Source: Scleropages formosus
Taxonomy: Eukaryota > Chordata > Actinopteri > Osteoglossiformes > Osteoglossidae
Direction of reading: 5' to 3'
DNA length: 64,000 nucleotides
NCBI RefSeq assembly: GCF_900964775.1
Contig: NC_041814.1
Span: 29,458,998-29,522,997 of the forward strand
Part shown: positions 45,479-58,409 of the stretch, piece after piece
Layout: every line of letters starts with the position of its first letter
Position numbering within the stretch: the stretch's first letter is position 1
Notes under the pieces: model-generated
Told to the model about the DNA's origin: nothing
The model's database searches: none
The model's input: the letters and a program-made list of their open reading frames with translations, nothing else
Made by a program: the position numbers and the translations under genes

Positions 45479-46634
45479 ATGGCTTCTTTGCATTGGCTTG
45501 TGGGCCTCGCTTTGTTGGGTTGTTTGTGTAATGGCCAGGTTTCCCAGCGGGGCAGTTTTCCCCAGCTGTCAAGTCAGGAGTCTTTGCTACAGACAGCCCA
45601 CCGAGCTGCCCAGGGACAGTCCTCTCTGTTGGCAAGTGGGGTTCCTCAAAGGTACCCTTTTCCCCAGCAACCCCAAGGAGTGTCTTCTCCTCAGTTTTCT
45701 TCAATGAGGCCAGTGCAGTTGGATCCCCTGGTACAGAATTCTAACCTTGTTGAGCCAGTGTTTGAGTTGCCTTACAGCCAGCCTTCTGCCCAGGTTGAAT
45801 CGGTAAGGCCAGTGTTGCCAGCTCACTACAGGCAGGCTTCTGCAGTTCTCCCGGTTCACGGAGGGCAGTCCTCGGTACCAGCTTCCCTGGTGCAACCAGC
45901 AGCCCAGGTTCCACTTTCTGTGAAATCCCAGTTTCTGGCTCAACCTTCTGCAGTGAAGGTTGAATGCAGGGAAGACTCGGTTTTGGTGGAGGTACAGCAG
46001 GACATGCTGAGTAATGGCCAGATGATCCAGCCATCAGAAATCACCCTTGGAGGCTGTGTGCCAATTGGACAGGATCCTTCCAGAGGGGTTCTGCTGTTCG
46101 TGTCAGAGCTACATGGCTGTGGAAGTACGCTGACGGTATGGGACCTCCTGAATTCTACCGTACTTGTTGCAAGGAGTTGACATTGGGTAGATGAGCCTCC
46201 TCTTCTCTATGCAGGTGACTGATTCCCTGATCTACACTTTCACGTTGGTGTATGTGCCCGAAGGACTCGGTTCCACCCCTATTGTGCGGTCTCATGGTGC
46301 AGTGATTAATGTTGAGTGCCATTACTTGAGGTGAGTCAGGAGTCTGGTCTAATTCTGTAATGAGAACTGGAGGAAGATATTCCTGATATATAGCCGAACT
46401 TGGTTACAATGAGTAACTACACCTGGGCAACTCCATCCATAAGGAATAATGTAGGACTTGCTCTACCCTGCTATTAGCTACTCCTTCCTATTTGTAGGAG
46501 GCTCAATGTGAGCAGCAATGCTGTGATGCCAACATGGGTACCCTACTCTGCCGCTATGTCTGCTGAGGAGCGTTTGATGTTTTCACTCCAGCTCATGACT
46601 GGTGGGTAAAATGCTCCAACTTACTTCAATTGGA

Positions 46635-46679
<45 letters not shown>

Positions 46680-48526
46680 TTAAGGGCTCCTGTCTTTTTT
46701 TTTCTCTAGATAACTGGGAACTTGAGAGGGCTTCAAACATCTACTTTCTGGGAGATGTCCTGAACATCGAGGCTTCTGTAGTTGTGGCCAACCATCAGCC
46801 TCTGCGGGTGTTTGTGGATAGCTGTGTGGCCACCTTGGAACCTGATGTGACGTCTGTCCCTAGATATGCCTTTGTGGGGAATTATGGGTGAGTACTTGCA
46901 TGCAAGTATGACTTCTCCAATGCTGTCATTTCCCTCTCTGTATTGGCTGTAGCCTGAAATAGGGGTTGGATGTAATGATGCGTTCCTCTTGTTGACGAGG
47001 GAATGATTACCCTTGTATCCTGAAGGAATTGCCTGCAATTGCAAAACGGAAGCAAGTTGCGCATGACAGGAACACCGAGAGCTTGTGTATATACCTCAAG
47101 CAGGGAAATGTTCTTTCACTGTTGTGGTATCGGTCTATCTAATGCTTATCTAGCGGCTACCTTGCATGCAGAGGGCGTGAGGCCATCCTTGGATGGAGAC
47201 AATTTGGTTCACAGGGCTGTCTAAAGTTATGGCCAAGAGCATACCTGTGGCATGCTGCAGAGCATGTGGCTGCCATACTGTTGAAGGTTTCCCCTCATGT
47301 TTCAAACACTTACTAGTCATTCCCACACTACATGGGACATCTGATAGTGTGGTGACCAAAACTGTGTGTTACTTATGGATGCAAAGGTTTTAATTCAACC
47401 TCTGCCCATAATGCCCTTGAGCAAGACACTTGGGCCCCCAAAAAAAAATGGCTCTAGTAAAATCACTTGGCTATACAGAGGGGTCAGTGATATATGTAGG
47501 CTGAGAAGGTGCTTTATGCTGAAAGGAATCGGCTTAATGTCATGGTGGTGCGAGAATGCTGATACTGACCCAATTGACATGGGTTCCACATGAACTTTCA
47601 GTTTCAAAGAGGCTGGTGTTCTTGGCAACCTGCTGCTTTTTCTATCTCTATGTGAAGACTATGCTTGTGCAGGTCCAGAGCAATAATGCTGGAACAAAAA
47701 AAAAGACACCAGAAGCAGGACATCTCACTGTAGAGGGGGAAACCCCTCTAGTATAGGGAGCTTAGTGAACATGTGTGGCTGTACCACCTACTGTATTATG
47801 ATCAGTGAAGCACTTTGCATGCTAAAATGGCTATTGAATTTATTGCCTCCCCCCCCCATTAGTCCCTACTGTTACAGAGACTGCATGTACTCTGGTCATA
47901 TGACAAACCTGTCCATAATCTGCAAACATCGTCAGGTGCCTGACTGATGCCAAGGTGACTGGATCCCGCTCCCAGTTCCTCCCCAGGAAGCAGATCAACA
48001 AGCTCCAAATGCAACTGGATGCCTTCAGGTTCTCGCAGGAGACCAGGAGCTCTGTAAGTGCATATCAGTCTTCACTGACTGAACTTGAAGCAGGCTCAAC
48101 ATATTTCATCTCGGAGTGTTTATGGAACTTGTCATGCAGTCCAGCCTTTCTTCCCCCAGATCTACATCACGTGCGTTCTGAAAGCAACCATGGCTTCCAA
48201 AAGGGCCGACCCCCAGCACAAGGCTTGCTCGTATTCCGTGTCCGCAAATAGGTTCGTTCAGTTGAATGGCTACTGTCATGTTGTTGATGCTACGGAACTT
48301 CAGTGGTCTCTTGTTCATAGGTGGGGATCTGCAGATGGTGATGACCAAGTATGTGGCTGTTGTGACTCATCCTGTAATGTGAAGGGAAGAAATGTAGCAG
48401 GTAAGACCAGTTGTGATATTGATTGATGATTCATTTATTTGAATTTGGGGCTAAATAATCCTTTCCTTTCCAGACTTCAAAGGAGAAGCTGTTGCTGGAC
48501 CCATCGTTATTCGGGATCACTATTAG
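45479..48526 (+). CDS. zp3-like: ZP3-like egg envelope protein, copy 6 (type B)
   Basis: Exons are 45479-46135, 46215-46330, 46498-46601, 46710-46887, 47936-48053, 48160-48251, 48321-48400 and 48474-48526. The 465-residue product differs from type A at Q5H, Q24R, V104A, A133V and V196I; three further exon 1 changes are silent. Exons 2-8 are identical to type A. The exon 3 acceptor is tag instead of cag. Intron 3 carries a GT repeat of about 20 units (46639-46678) close to the exon 4 acceptor. All ZP cysteines and N261 remain. V196I is the only change inside the ZP module. AATAAA is at 48700. Confidence 0.92.
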
Positions 48527-48803
48527 CCATGCCATGAGGATGGCTGCTTTTGAGGGGAAACTGCACCATGATGCTGCTTGTACACTGCAGAGCTGTTGCA
48601 ACATCTCAAAGGATCTGTCTTCACTGCCTGAACTCAAGGCTCATGCAGTTCTGTGAAGTTGACTTTGCCTCTTTGTGCTGATGGCAAAACTGAATTCAGA
48701 ATAAATCTTAACAAAAATCAGCTTGAGTCGACTTTGTTCTGAAGTTGATTCCCTGCCGCTTTGTTTCTTTGTATTGACTGGCAAGATGCATTCCTCAAAA
48801 TGC

Positions 48804-50024
48804 AGCACTGCTGGTATCGTAGTCCCCAAAGGCTACTGCCTTCAGACCTAAAGGTCACAGGTTCAAGTCCCACCTCTGGCTTGAATACCCTTCAAAGTAC
48901 TTTCCCTAAACTGCTCCAGTAAAATTAGCTGGCTGTAGACTTTTTCTCTTTTTGTTCTCTCCAAAGCACCAATTCATTCTCCTTGGTCTTCAGTGAGGGA
49001 CTTTCATTGTACCATGTTGAAAGTGACCTGACCACCTCTCCATGAGGTGTCACTGTGTGTCCCAGGATGGCTGTATCAACAAACTTGAAAACGTGACTGC
49101 TCTAAGTCGAGCTCCAATAGGTGAACAGGGAGTACAAGGAGGAGCTGAGCGCACACATTCCTGTGGCGTGCCAGTGCTGAGGGTGGGGGATATGTGGCTG
49201 TCAGGAAGTCCAAAAGTCAGTTAAATAGGTGACTTAAGACCCAGATCCTTCAGCTTGACTATGAGTCTTGTAGGGAGACTGGTACTGAATGCAGAGCTGT
49301 AACAGCCTCGGCACTTAGGTGTCTTTCTTCTTCCCCTCGGGTATTCCAGGGCAGATTGTAGTGCCATTGGGATGGTATCAGGTGGATCTGTTAGAGCAGT
49401 AAGCAAACTGGTTTGAGTCCAAGGTATCTGGTAGAAGCGGATGTGGGATTCACTGAGAGACACTCAAAGCACTTCAGGGTGAGGCAGTAGTCATTCAGGT
49501 AGGAGACAGCTTTCATGAAAACGGGGGGATGATGGTGGTCTGCATGTAGGGATCACTTGGGCTCAGACTAAAGATGTCGATGAAAACATCTAACTGGTCA
49601 GTGCGGGCCCTCAGGACATGTCCATGGATGCCATCAGATCCTGAAACCTTTCTTGCATTGGTTCTCTTGAAGGGAGTAGTTGGAGCCAGAGGGCGGGTGT
49701 TATGGTCACCGGGTATTTTCGCAGCAGGGAATGTATTGCCTGCCTCAAAGCAATTGTAGAATGTGTTGAGGTCGTCTAGTAGGGGGCAGACATAGGCACA
49801 TCGCTGCTTTTCCTGTCTTTGTAGTCTGTTATAGTGTGCAGACCACATCTGTTTGGGGTCAGAGCCTTGATAGTCTGACTCCACTCTCCCTGAAGTCTCT
49901 CTTGGCCAAACTGATAACCTTTTGAATGTCGTTCCTGGACTTCTTGTAGGCGCTCAGGTCCCCCAGAGTTGAAGGTTGCATTTTGTGCTCTCAGCCTGGG
50001 GGTGAGTGTGTGATTCTTAAGGAC

Positions 50025-50058
<34 letters not shown>

Positions 50059-51523
50059 CCTTCCCCCCACCCTATGCACCAGCGTTCATCACATGAGTAG
50101 CTGCAAAAAAACTTTGTTGGAATATCAGTGATTCCTGATCACTGTCCTAGAATTTTTGAGATATGAACATTTACGTTACATTACAGGAGTAGCTGCATAA
50201 AGGATTGATCCAGGCATGATCTTAGCTATAGTGCATGAACATTTATACCTGACCTTAAGAGGTCATGGATGAAGTGAACCTGGAAGAGGTGAGTTTTAAG
50301 ACCCTTTTTAAATGTGGACAAAGATTCAGCAGTTCTGAGGGAGAGGGGGAGGCCGTTCCACCACAACAGGGCCAGAACCGAAAACCTCCGTACTTTATCT
50401 TTCAGGCATGGGACCACCAAGAGGGGAGATGTGGAAGAGTGTAGCAGTCTGGATGTGGTGTAGCAGATGATCAACTCTTATCGGGACTTCTCTAACTGAG
50501 TAAATGTACTTTTGATTGCGGATTTCCAAGAAAAGGCTTCAGTTGGACCAATCTCAACTGAAAACCTAACTCAGCCAAAGACAGGACAGCTGTAACCAGA
50601 AAGCCCTCTGAAGATGCAATACCACAAGTGTGAGGAGTACTGAAGGCTGTTTCCTTGGCAAGAGGCTTACTTCCATAATTACTCATGTAAATAACTCCTG
50701 GTCAAGCTTGGAATATTATGGATTTTCCCTTGAGCCTTTAACTGCTAGTATTTACATTTACTCATTTAGCTGACGCTTTTCTCCAAAGCGACTTAGAATG
50801 TTAAGGTTACAGTTATTACCCATTTATACAGTTGGTTAATTTTACTGGAGCAATTTTAGGGGAAGTACCTTGCTCAAGGGTGCTACAGCCAGAGATGAGG
50901 CCCAAACCTGCAACCTTCGGGTCCAAAGGCAGAAGCTCCAACCACTATACTATCAGCTGCCCCCTGCAAAATCAAGGACAAGCGTCTGAAATGTGTGTGT
51001 GTGTGTGTGTGTACTGCTTAAAGATTAACTAAATGCCTGGCTTTGTATATGCTTAGGGGGAAGGGGATGCTGCAAGTGTGTATTACAGTGGCACTTAAGT
51101 CATGGTTAACTTTACATGTCAATTGACAACTGTTCTTGGATGGCAATTTCAGTTCAGCTCTCCTATGTGGATAGGACATTTCTAGACAAACGTCCTACTG
51201 CAGCAACATATGAAGGGGGGTGGGGGTGCCTGTTTCATTCCCACTTCATTGCTTAGAGAAACAAGTTTGATAAGCAAATTCATCTCTAGAGGCTACATCT
51301 CAGCAGTACCCAACGTCTAGGTCAGTGTGCTCCTCAAAACTTTTACTGCTACACTTGCAAAGCCAATGGTCTTCCCCCACCCCATGTATGCAATTGGTTC
51401 CGGAAAAAGCCCTTCAGAAATTGATCCATCCTTTATGAGATCTAAGCTATTGCCATTGACTTGACTGAAACATATGTTGACAACTGCTTGCTATAGTCAT
51501 TACACTACACTACTACATTAGGC
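48804..51523. repeat. Spacer repeat block, unit 6
   Basis: Plus SINE 48804-48940, minus LINE reverse-transcriptase fragment 48941-50026, poly-T from 50027, minus LINE 3' end 50170-50491, minus SINE 50749-50975, then a shortened 'ggacaagcgtctgaaa' plus TG run. Type B, with both-allele insertions at 49380-49381, 50705-50706 and 51230-51231. Confidence 0.8.
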
Positions 51524-51858
51524 TGCTTATGTAATGGACAGGGTCCCTGGAAAGACTCCATTCAGCTACCCCAAACAGTTCTCCAATCAGAATGCAGCCA
51601 CCAGCAATACGGTCACTGAAGAAGACTTTTCTCTTTGACTCCAAATCTGGTTCATCAAGGAGAATCTTCTCTCCTGTACAGATGACTGGTAGCTTTGAGA
51701 GCTCCCAACATGTATGATCTGAGAGACATCCTGGACATTTAATGTCCTTGAACAATGGAGACCTAAACAGGCAACTGAAGGCGATTAAAAATCAGTAAGT
51801 GAAACAATTGGGTAACGCTTCAGGGATGGAACAAAATTGGTCAAATTGTAAGATGGTT

Positions 51859-51900
51859 CAGCTGTTGGAAAAACAACAGCTGTTCTGTTTGGTATAAAAT
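51859..51900 (+). promoter_or_regulatory. Core promoter of ZP3 copy 7
   Basis: Paired E-box inverted repeat 51859-51882 and TATA box 51893-51900, unchanged. Confidence 0.75.
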
Positions 51901-51952
51901 TGGCTGGAAGAGCACTTACTTTCATGATTCTTTGGTTACTAACACTAGCGCA

Positions 51953-53108
51953 ATGGCTTCTTTGCAGTGGCTTGTGGGCCTCGCTTTGTTGGGTTGTTTG
52001 TGTAATGGCCAGGTTTCCCAGCAGGGCAGTTTTCCCCAGCTGTCAAGTCAGGAGTCTTTGCTACAGACAGCCCACCGAGCTGCCCAGGGACAGTCCTCTC
52101 TGTTGGCAAGTGGGGTTCCTCAAAGGTACCCTTTTCCCCAGCAACCCCAAGGAGTGTCTTCTCCTCAGTTCTCTTCAATGAGGCCAGTGCAGTTGGATCC
52201 CCTGGTACAGAATTCTAACCTTGTTGAGCCAGTGTTTGAGTTGCCTTACAGCCAGCCTTCTGTCCAGGTTGAATCAGTAAGGCCAGTGTTGCCAGCTCAC
52301 TACAGGCAGGCTTCTGCAGTTCTCCCGGTTCACGGAGGGCAGTCCTCGGTACCAGCTTCCCTGGTGCAACCAGCAGCCCAGGTTCCACTTTCTGTGAAAT
52401 CCCAGTTTCTGGCTCAACCTTCTGCAGTGAAGGTTGAATGCAGGGAAGACTCGGTTTTGGTGGAGGTACAGCAGGACATGCTGAGTAATGGCCAGATGAT
52501 CCAGCCATCAGAAATTACCCTTGGAGGCTGTGTGCCAGTTGGACAGGATCCTTCCAGAGGGGTTCTGCTGTTCGTGTCAGAGCTACATGGCTGTGGAAGT
52601 ACGCTGACGGTATGGGACCTCCTGAATTCTACCGTACCTGTTGCAAGGAGTTGACATTGGGTAGATGAGCCTCCTCTTCTCTATGCAGGTGACTGATTCC
52701 CTGATCTACACTTTCACGTTGGTGTATGTGCCCGAAGGACTCGGTTCCACCCCTATTGTGCGGTCTCATGGTGCAGTGATTAATGTTGAGTGCCATTACT
52801 TGAGGTGAGTCAGGAGTCTGGTCTAATTCTGTAATGAGAACTGGAGGAAGATATTCCTGATATATAGCCGAACTTGGTTACAATGAGTAACTACACCTGG
52901 GCAACTCCATCCATAAGGAATAATGTAGGACTTGCTCTACCCTGCTATTAGCTACTCCTTCCTATTTGTAGGAGGCTCAATGTGAGCAGCAATGCTGTGA
53001 TGCCAACATGGGTACCCTACTCTGCCGCTATGTCTGCTGAGGAGCGTTTGATGTTTTCACTCCAGCTCATGACTGGTGGGTAAAATGCTCCAACTTACTT
53101 CAATTGGA

Positions 53109-53140
<32 letters not shown>

Positions 53141-54981
53141 CTTAAGGGCTCCTGTCTTTTTTTTTCTCTAGATAACTGGGAACTTGAGAGGGCTTCAAAC
53201 ATCTACTTTCTGGGAGATGTCCTGAACATCGAGGCTTCTGTAGTTGTGGCCAACCATCAGCCTCTGCGGGTGTTTGTGGATAGCTGTGTGGCCACCTTGG
53301 AACCTGATGTGACGTCTGTCCCTAGATATGCCTTTGTGGGGAATTATGGGTGAGTACTTGCATGCAAGTATGACTTCTCCAATGCTGTCATTTCCCTCTC
53401 TGTATTGGCTGTAGCCTGAAATAGGGGTTGGATGTAATGATGCATTCCTCTTGTTGACGAGGGAATGATTACCCTTGTATCCTGAAGGAATTGCAAAACG
53501 GAAGCAAGTTGCGCATGACAGGAACACCGAGAGCTTGTGTATATACCTCAAGCAGGGAAATGTTCTTTCACTGTTGTGGTATCGGTCTATCTAATGCTTA
53601 TCTAGCGGCTACCTTGCATGCAGAGGGCGTGAGGCCATCCTTGGCTGGAGACAACTTGGTTCACAGGGCTGTCTAAAGTTATGGCCAAGAGCATACCTGT
53701 GGCATGCTGCAGAGCATGTGGCTGCCATACTGTTGAAGGTTTCCCCTCATGTTTCAAACACTTACTAGTCATTCCCACACTACATGGGACATCTGATAGT
53801 GTGGTGACCAAAACTGTGTGTTACTTATGGATGCAAAGGTTTTAATTCAACCTCTGCCCATAATGCCCTTGAGCAAGACACTTGGCCCAAAAAAAAAAAT
53901 GGCTCTAGTAAAATCACTTGGCTATACAGAGGGGTCAGTGATATATGTAGGCTGAGAAGGTGCTTTATGCTGAAAGGAATCAGCTTAATGTCATGGTGGT
54001 GCGAGAATGCTGATACTGACCCAATTGACATGGGTTCCACATGAACTTTCAGTTTCAAAGAGGCTGGTGTTCTTGGCAACCTGCTGCTTTTTCTATCTCT
54101 ATGTGAAGACTACGCTTGTGCAGGTCCAGAGCAATAATGCTGGAACAAAAAAAAAGACACCAGAAGCAGGACATGTCACTGTAGAGGGGGAAACCCCTCT
54201 AGTATAGGGAGCTTAGTGAACATGTGTGGCTGTACCACCTACTGTATTATGATCAGCGAAGCACTTTGCATGCTAAAATGGCTATTGAATTTATTGCCCC
54301 CCCCCCCCATTAGTCCCTGCTGTTACAGAGACTGCATGTACTCTGGTCATATGACAAACCTGTCCATAATCTGCAAACATCGTCAGGTGCCTGACTGATG
54401 CCAAGGTGACTGGATCCCGCTCCCAGTTCCTCCCCAGGAAGCAGATCAACAAGCTCCAAATGCAACTGGATGCCTTCAGGTTCTCGCAGGAGACCAGGAG
54501 CTCTGTAAGTGCATATCAGTCTTCACTTGACTGAACTTGAAGCAGGCTCAACATATTTCATCTCGGAGTGTTTATGGAACTTGTCATGCAGTCCAGCCTT
54601 TCTTCCCCCAGATCTACATCACGTGCGTTCTGAAAGCAACCATGGCTTCCAAAAGGGCCGACCCCCAGCACAAGGCTTGCTCGTATTCCGTGTCCGCAAA
54701 TAGGTTCGTTCAGTTGAATGGCTACTGTCATGTTGTTGATGCTACGGAACTTCAGTGGTCTCTTGTTCATAGGTGGGGATCTGCAGATGGTGATGACCAA
54801 GTATGTGGCTGTTGTGACTCATCCTGTAATGTGAAGGGAAGAAATGTAGCAGGTAAGACCAGTTGTGGATTGATTGATTGATGATTCATTTATTTGAATT
54901 TGGGGCTAAATAATCCTTTCCTTTCCAGACTTCAAAGGAGAAGCTGTTGCTGGACCCATCGTTATTCGGGATCACTATTAG
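51953..54981 (+). CDS. zp3-like: ZP3-like egg envelope protein, copy 7 (A/B/A/B mosaic)
   Basis: Exons are 51953-52609, 52689-52804, 52972-53075, 53172-53349, 54387-54504, 54612-54703, 54773-54852 and 54929-54981. The product is type A at residues 5, 24, 104 and 196 but carries the type B valine at residue 133. The exon 3 acceptor (tag) and the GT repeat in intron 3 (53113-53140) are type B. Intron 4 returns to type A. Intron 5 shows both alleles printed side by side (54526-54527). After the gene the unit is type B. AATAAA is at 55155. The coding frame is intact. Confidence 0.9.
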
Positions 54982-55259
54982 CCATGCCATGAGGATGGCT
55001 GCTTTTGAGGGGAAACTGCACCATGATGCTGCTTGTACACTGCAGAGCTGTTGCAACATCTCAAAGGATCTGTCTTCACTGCCTGAACTCAAGGCTCATG
55101 CAGTTCTGTGAAGTTGACTTTGCCTCTTTGTGCTGATGGCAAAACTGAATTCAGAATAAATCTTAACAAAAATCATGCTTGAGTCGACTTTGTTCTGAAG
55201 TTGATTCCCTGCCGCTTTGTTTCTTTGTATTGACTGGCAAGATGCATTCCTCAAAATGC

Positions 55260-57980
55260 AGCACTGCTGGTATCGTAGTCCCCAAAGGCTACTGCCTTCA
55301 GACCTAAAGGTCACAGGTTCAAGTCCCACCTCTGGCTTGAATACCCTTCAAAGTACTTTCCCTAAACTGCTCCAGTAAAATTAGCTGGCTGTAGACTTTT
55401 TCTCTTTTTGTTCTCTCCAAAGCACCAATTCATTCTCCTTGGTCTTCAGTGAGGGACTTTCATTGTACCATGTTGAAAGTGACCTGACCACCTCTCCATG
55501 AGGTGTCACTGTGTGTCCCAGGATGGCTGTATCAACAAACTTGAAAACGTGACTGCTCTAAGTCGAGCTCCAATAGGTGAACAGGGAGTACAAGGAGGAG
55601 CTGAGCGCACACATTCCTGTGGCGTGCCAGTGCTGAGGGTGGGGGATATGTGGCTGTCAGGAAGTCCAAAAGTCAGTTAAATAGGTGACTTAAGACCCAG
55701 ATCCTTCAGCTTGACTATGAGTCTTGTAGGGAGACTGGTACTGAATGCAGAGCTGTAACAGCCTCGGCACTTAGGTGTCTTTCTTCTTCCCCTCGGGTAT
55801 TCCAGGGCAGATTGTAGTGCCATTGGGATGGTATCAGTGGATCTGTTAGAGCAGTAAGCAAACTGGTTTGAGTCCAAGGTATCTGGTAGAAGCGGATGTG
55901 GGATTCACTGAGAGACACTCAAAGCACTTCAGGGTGAGGCAGTAGTCATTCAGGTAGGAGACCGCTTTCATGAAAACGGGGGGATGATGGTGGTCTGCAT
56001 GTAGGGATCACTTGGGCTCAGACTAAAGATGTCGATGAAAACATCTAACTGGTCAGTGCGGGCCCTCAGGACATGTCCATGGATGCCATCAGATCCTGAA
56101 ACCTTTCTTGCATTGGTTCTCTTGAAGGGAGTAGTTGGAGCCAGAGGGCGGGTGTTATGGTCACCGGGTATTTTCGCAGCAGGGAATGTATTGCCTGCCT
56201 CAAAGCAATTGTAGAATGTGTTGAGGTCGTCTAGTAGGGGGCAGACATAGGCACATCGCTGCTTTTCCTGTCTTTGTAGTCTGTTATAGTGTGCAGACCA
56301 CATCTGTTTGGGGTCAGAGCCTTGATAGTCTGACTCCACTCTCCCTGAAGTCTCTCTTGGCCAAACTGATAACCTTTTGAATGTCGTTCCTGGACTTCTT
56401 GTAGGCGCTCAGGTCCCCCAGAGTTGAAGGTTGCATTTTGTGCTCTCAGCCTGGGGGTGAGTGTGTGATTCTTAAGGACAGTTTTTTTTTTTTTTTTTTT
56501 TTTTTTTTCTTCTTTTCCCCCCCACCATATGCACCAGTGTTCATCACATGAGTAGCTGCAAAAAAACTTTGTTGGAATATCAGTGATTCCTGATCACTGT
56601 CCTAGAATTTTTGAGATATGAACATTTACGTTACATTACAGGAGTAGCTGCATAAAGGATTGATCCAGGCATGATCTTAGCTATAGTGCATGAACATTTA
56701 TACCTGACCTTAAGAGGTCATGGATGAAGTGAACCTGGAAGAGGTGAGTTTTAAGACCCTTTTTAAATGTGGACAAAGATTCAGCAGTTCTGAGGGAGAG
56801 GGGGAGGCCGTTCCACCACAACAGGGCCAGAACCGAAAACCTCCGTACTTTATCTTTCAGGCATGGGACCACCAAGAGGGGAGATGTGGAAGAGTGTAGC
56901 AGTCTGGATGTGGTGTAGCAGATGATCAACTCTTATCAGGGACTTCTCTAACTGAGTAAATGTACTTTTGATTGCGGATTTCCAAGAAAAGGCTTCAGTT
57001 GGACCAATCTCAACTGAAAACCTAACTCAGCCAAAGACAGGACAGCTGTAACCAGAAAGCCCTCTGAAGATGCAATACCACAAGTGTGAGGAGTACTGAA
57101 GGCTGTTTCCTTGGCAAGAGGCTTACTTCCATAATTACTCATGTAAATAACTCCTGGTCAGCTTGGAATATTATGGATTTTCCCTTGAGCCTTTAACTGC
57201 TAGTATTTACATTTACTCATTTAGCTGACGCTTTTCTCCAAAGCGACTTAGAATGTTAAGGTTACAGTTATTACCCATTTATACAGTTGGTTAATTTTAC
57301 TGGAGCAATTTTAGGGGAAGTACCTTGCTCAAGGGTGCTACAGCCAGAGATGAGGCCCAAACCTGCAACCTTCGGGTCCAAAGGCAGAAGCTCCAACCAC
57401 TATACTATCAGCTGCCCCCCTGCAAAATCAAGGGACAAGCGGTTCTGAAAATGTGTGTGTGTGTGTGTGTACTGCTTAAAGATTAACTAAATGCCTGGCT
57501 TTGTATATGCTTAGGGGGAAGGGGATGCTGCAAGTGTGTATTACAGTGGCACTTAAGTCATGGTTAACTTTACATGTCAATTGACAACTGTTCTTGGATG
57601 GCAATTTCAGTTCAGCTCTCCTATGTGGATAGGACATTTCTAGACAAACGTCCTACTGCAGCAACATATGAAGGGGGGTGGGGGTGCTGTTTCATTCCCA
57701 CTTCACTGCTTAGAGAAACAAGTTTGATAAGCAAATTCATCTCTAGAGGCTACATCTCAGCCGTACCCAACGTCTAGGTCAGTGTGCTCCTCAAAACTTT
57801 TACTGCTACACTTGCAAAGCCAATGGTCTTCCCCCACCCCATGTATGCAATTGGTTCCGGAAAAAGCCCTTCAGAAATTGATCCATCCTTTATGAGATCT
57901 AAGCTATTGCCATTGACTTGACTGAAACCTATGTTGACAACTGCTTGCTATAGTCATTACACTACACTACTACATTAGGC
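55260..57980. repeat. Spacer repeat block, unit 7
   Basis: Plus SINE 55260-55396, minus LINE reverse-transcriptase fragment 55397-56481, poly-T from 56482, minus LINE 3' end 56625-56946, minus SINE 57204-57432, then the gggacaagcggttctg insertion and TG run. Type B, with a both-allele insertion at 56938-56939. Confidence 0.8.
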
Positions 57981-58315
57981 TGCTTATGTAATGGACAGGG
58001 TCCCTGGAAAGACTCCATTCAGCTACCCCAAACAGTTCTCCAATCAGAATGCAGCCACCAGCAATACGGTCACTGAAGAAGACTTTTCTCTTTGACTCCA
58101 AATCTGGTTCATCAAGGAGAATCTTCTCTCCTGTACAGATGACTGGTAGCTTTGAGAGCTCCCAACATGTATGATCTGAGAGACATCCTGGACATTTAAT
58201 GTCCTTGAACAATGGAGACCTAAACAGGCAACTGAAGGCGATTAAAAATCAGTAAGTGAAACAATTGGGTAACGCTTCAGGGATGGAACAAAATTGGTCA
58301 AATTGTAAGATGGTT

Positions 58316-58357
58316 CAGCTGTTGGAAAAACAACAGCTGTTCTGTTTGGTATAAAAT
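58316..58357 (+). promoter_or_regulatory. Core promoter of ZP3 copy 8
   Basis: Paired E-box inverted repeat 58316-58339 and TATA box 58350-58357, unchanged. Confidence 0.75.
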
Positions 58358-58409
58358 TGGCTGGAAGAGCACTTACTTTCATGATTCTTTGGTTACTAAC
58401 ACTAGCGCA

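Noticed and set aside
48408-48424. Ninth both-allele insertion in intron 7 of copy 6
   Set aside because: The change (tgtgatattg) is not the exact union of the known variants and lies in a GATT microsatellite, so it was left out of the count.
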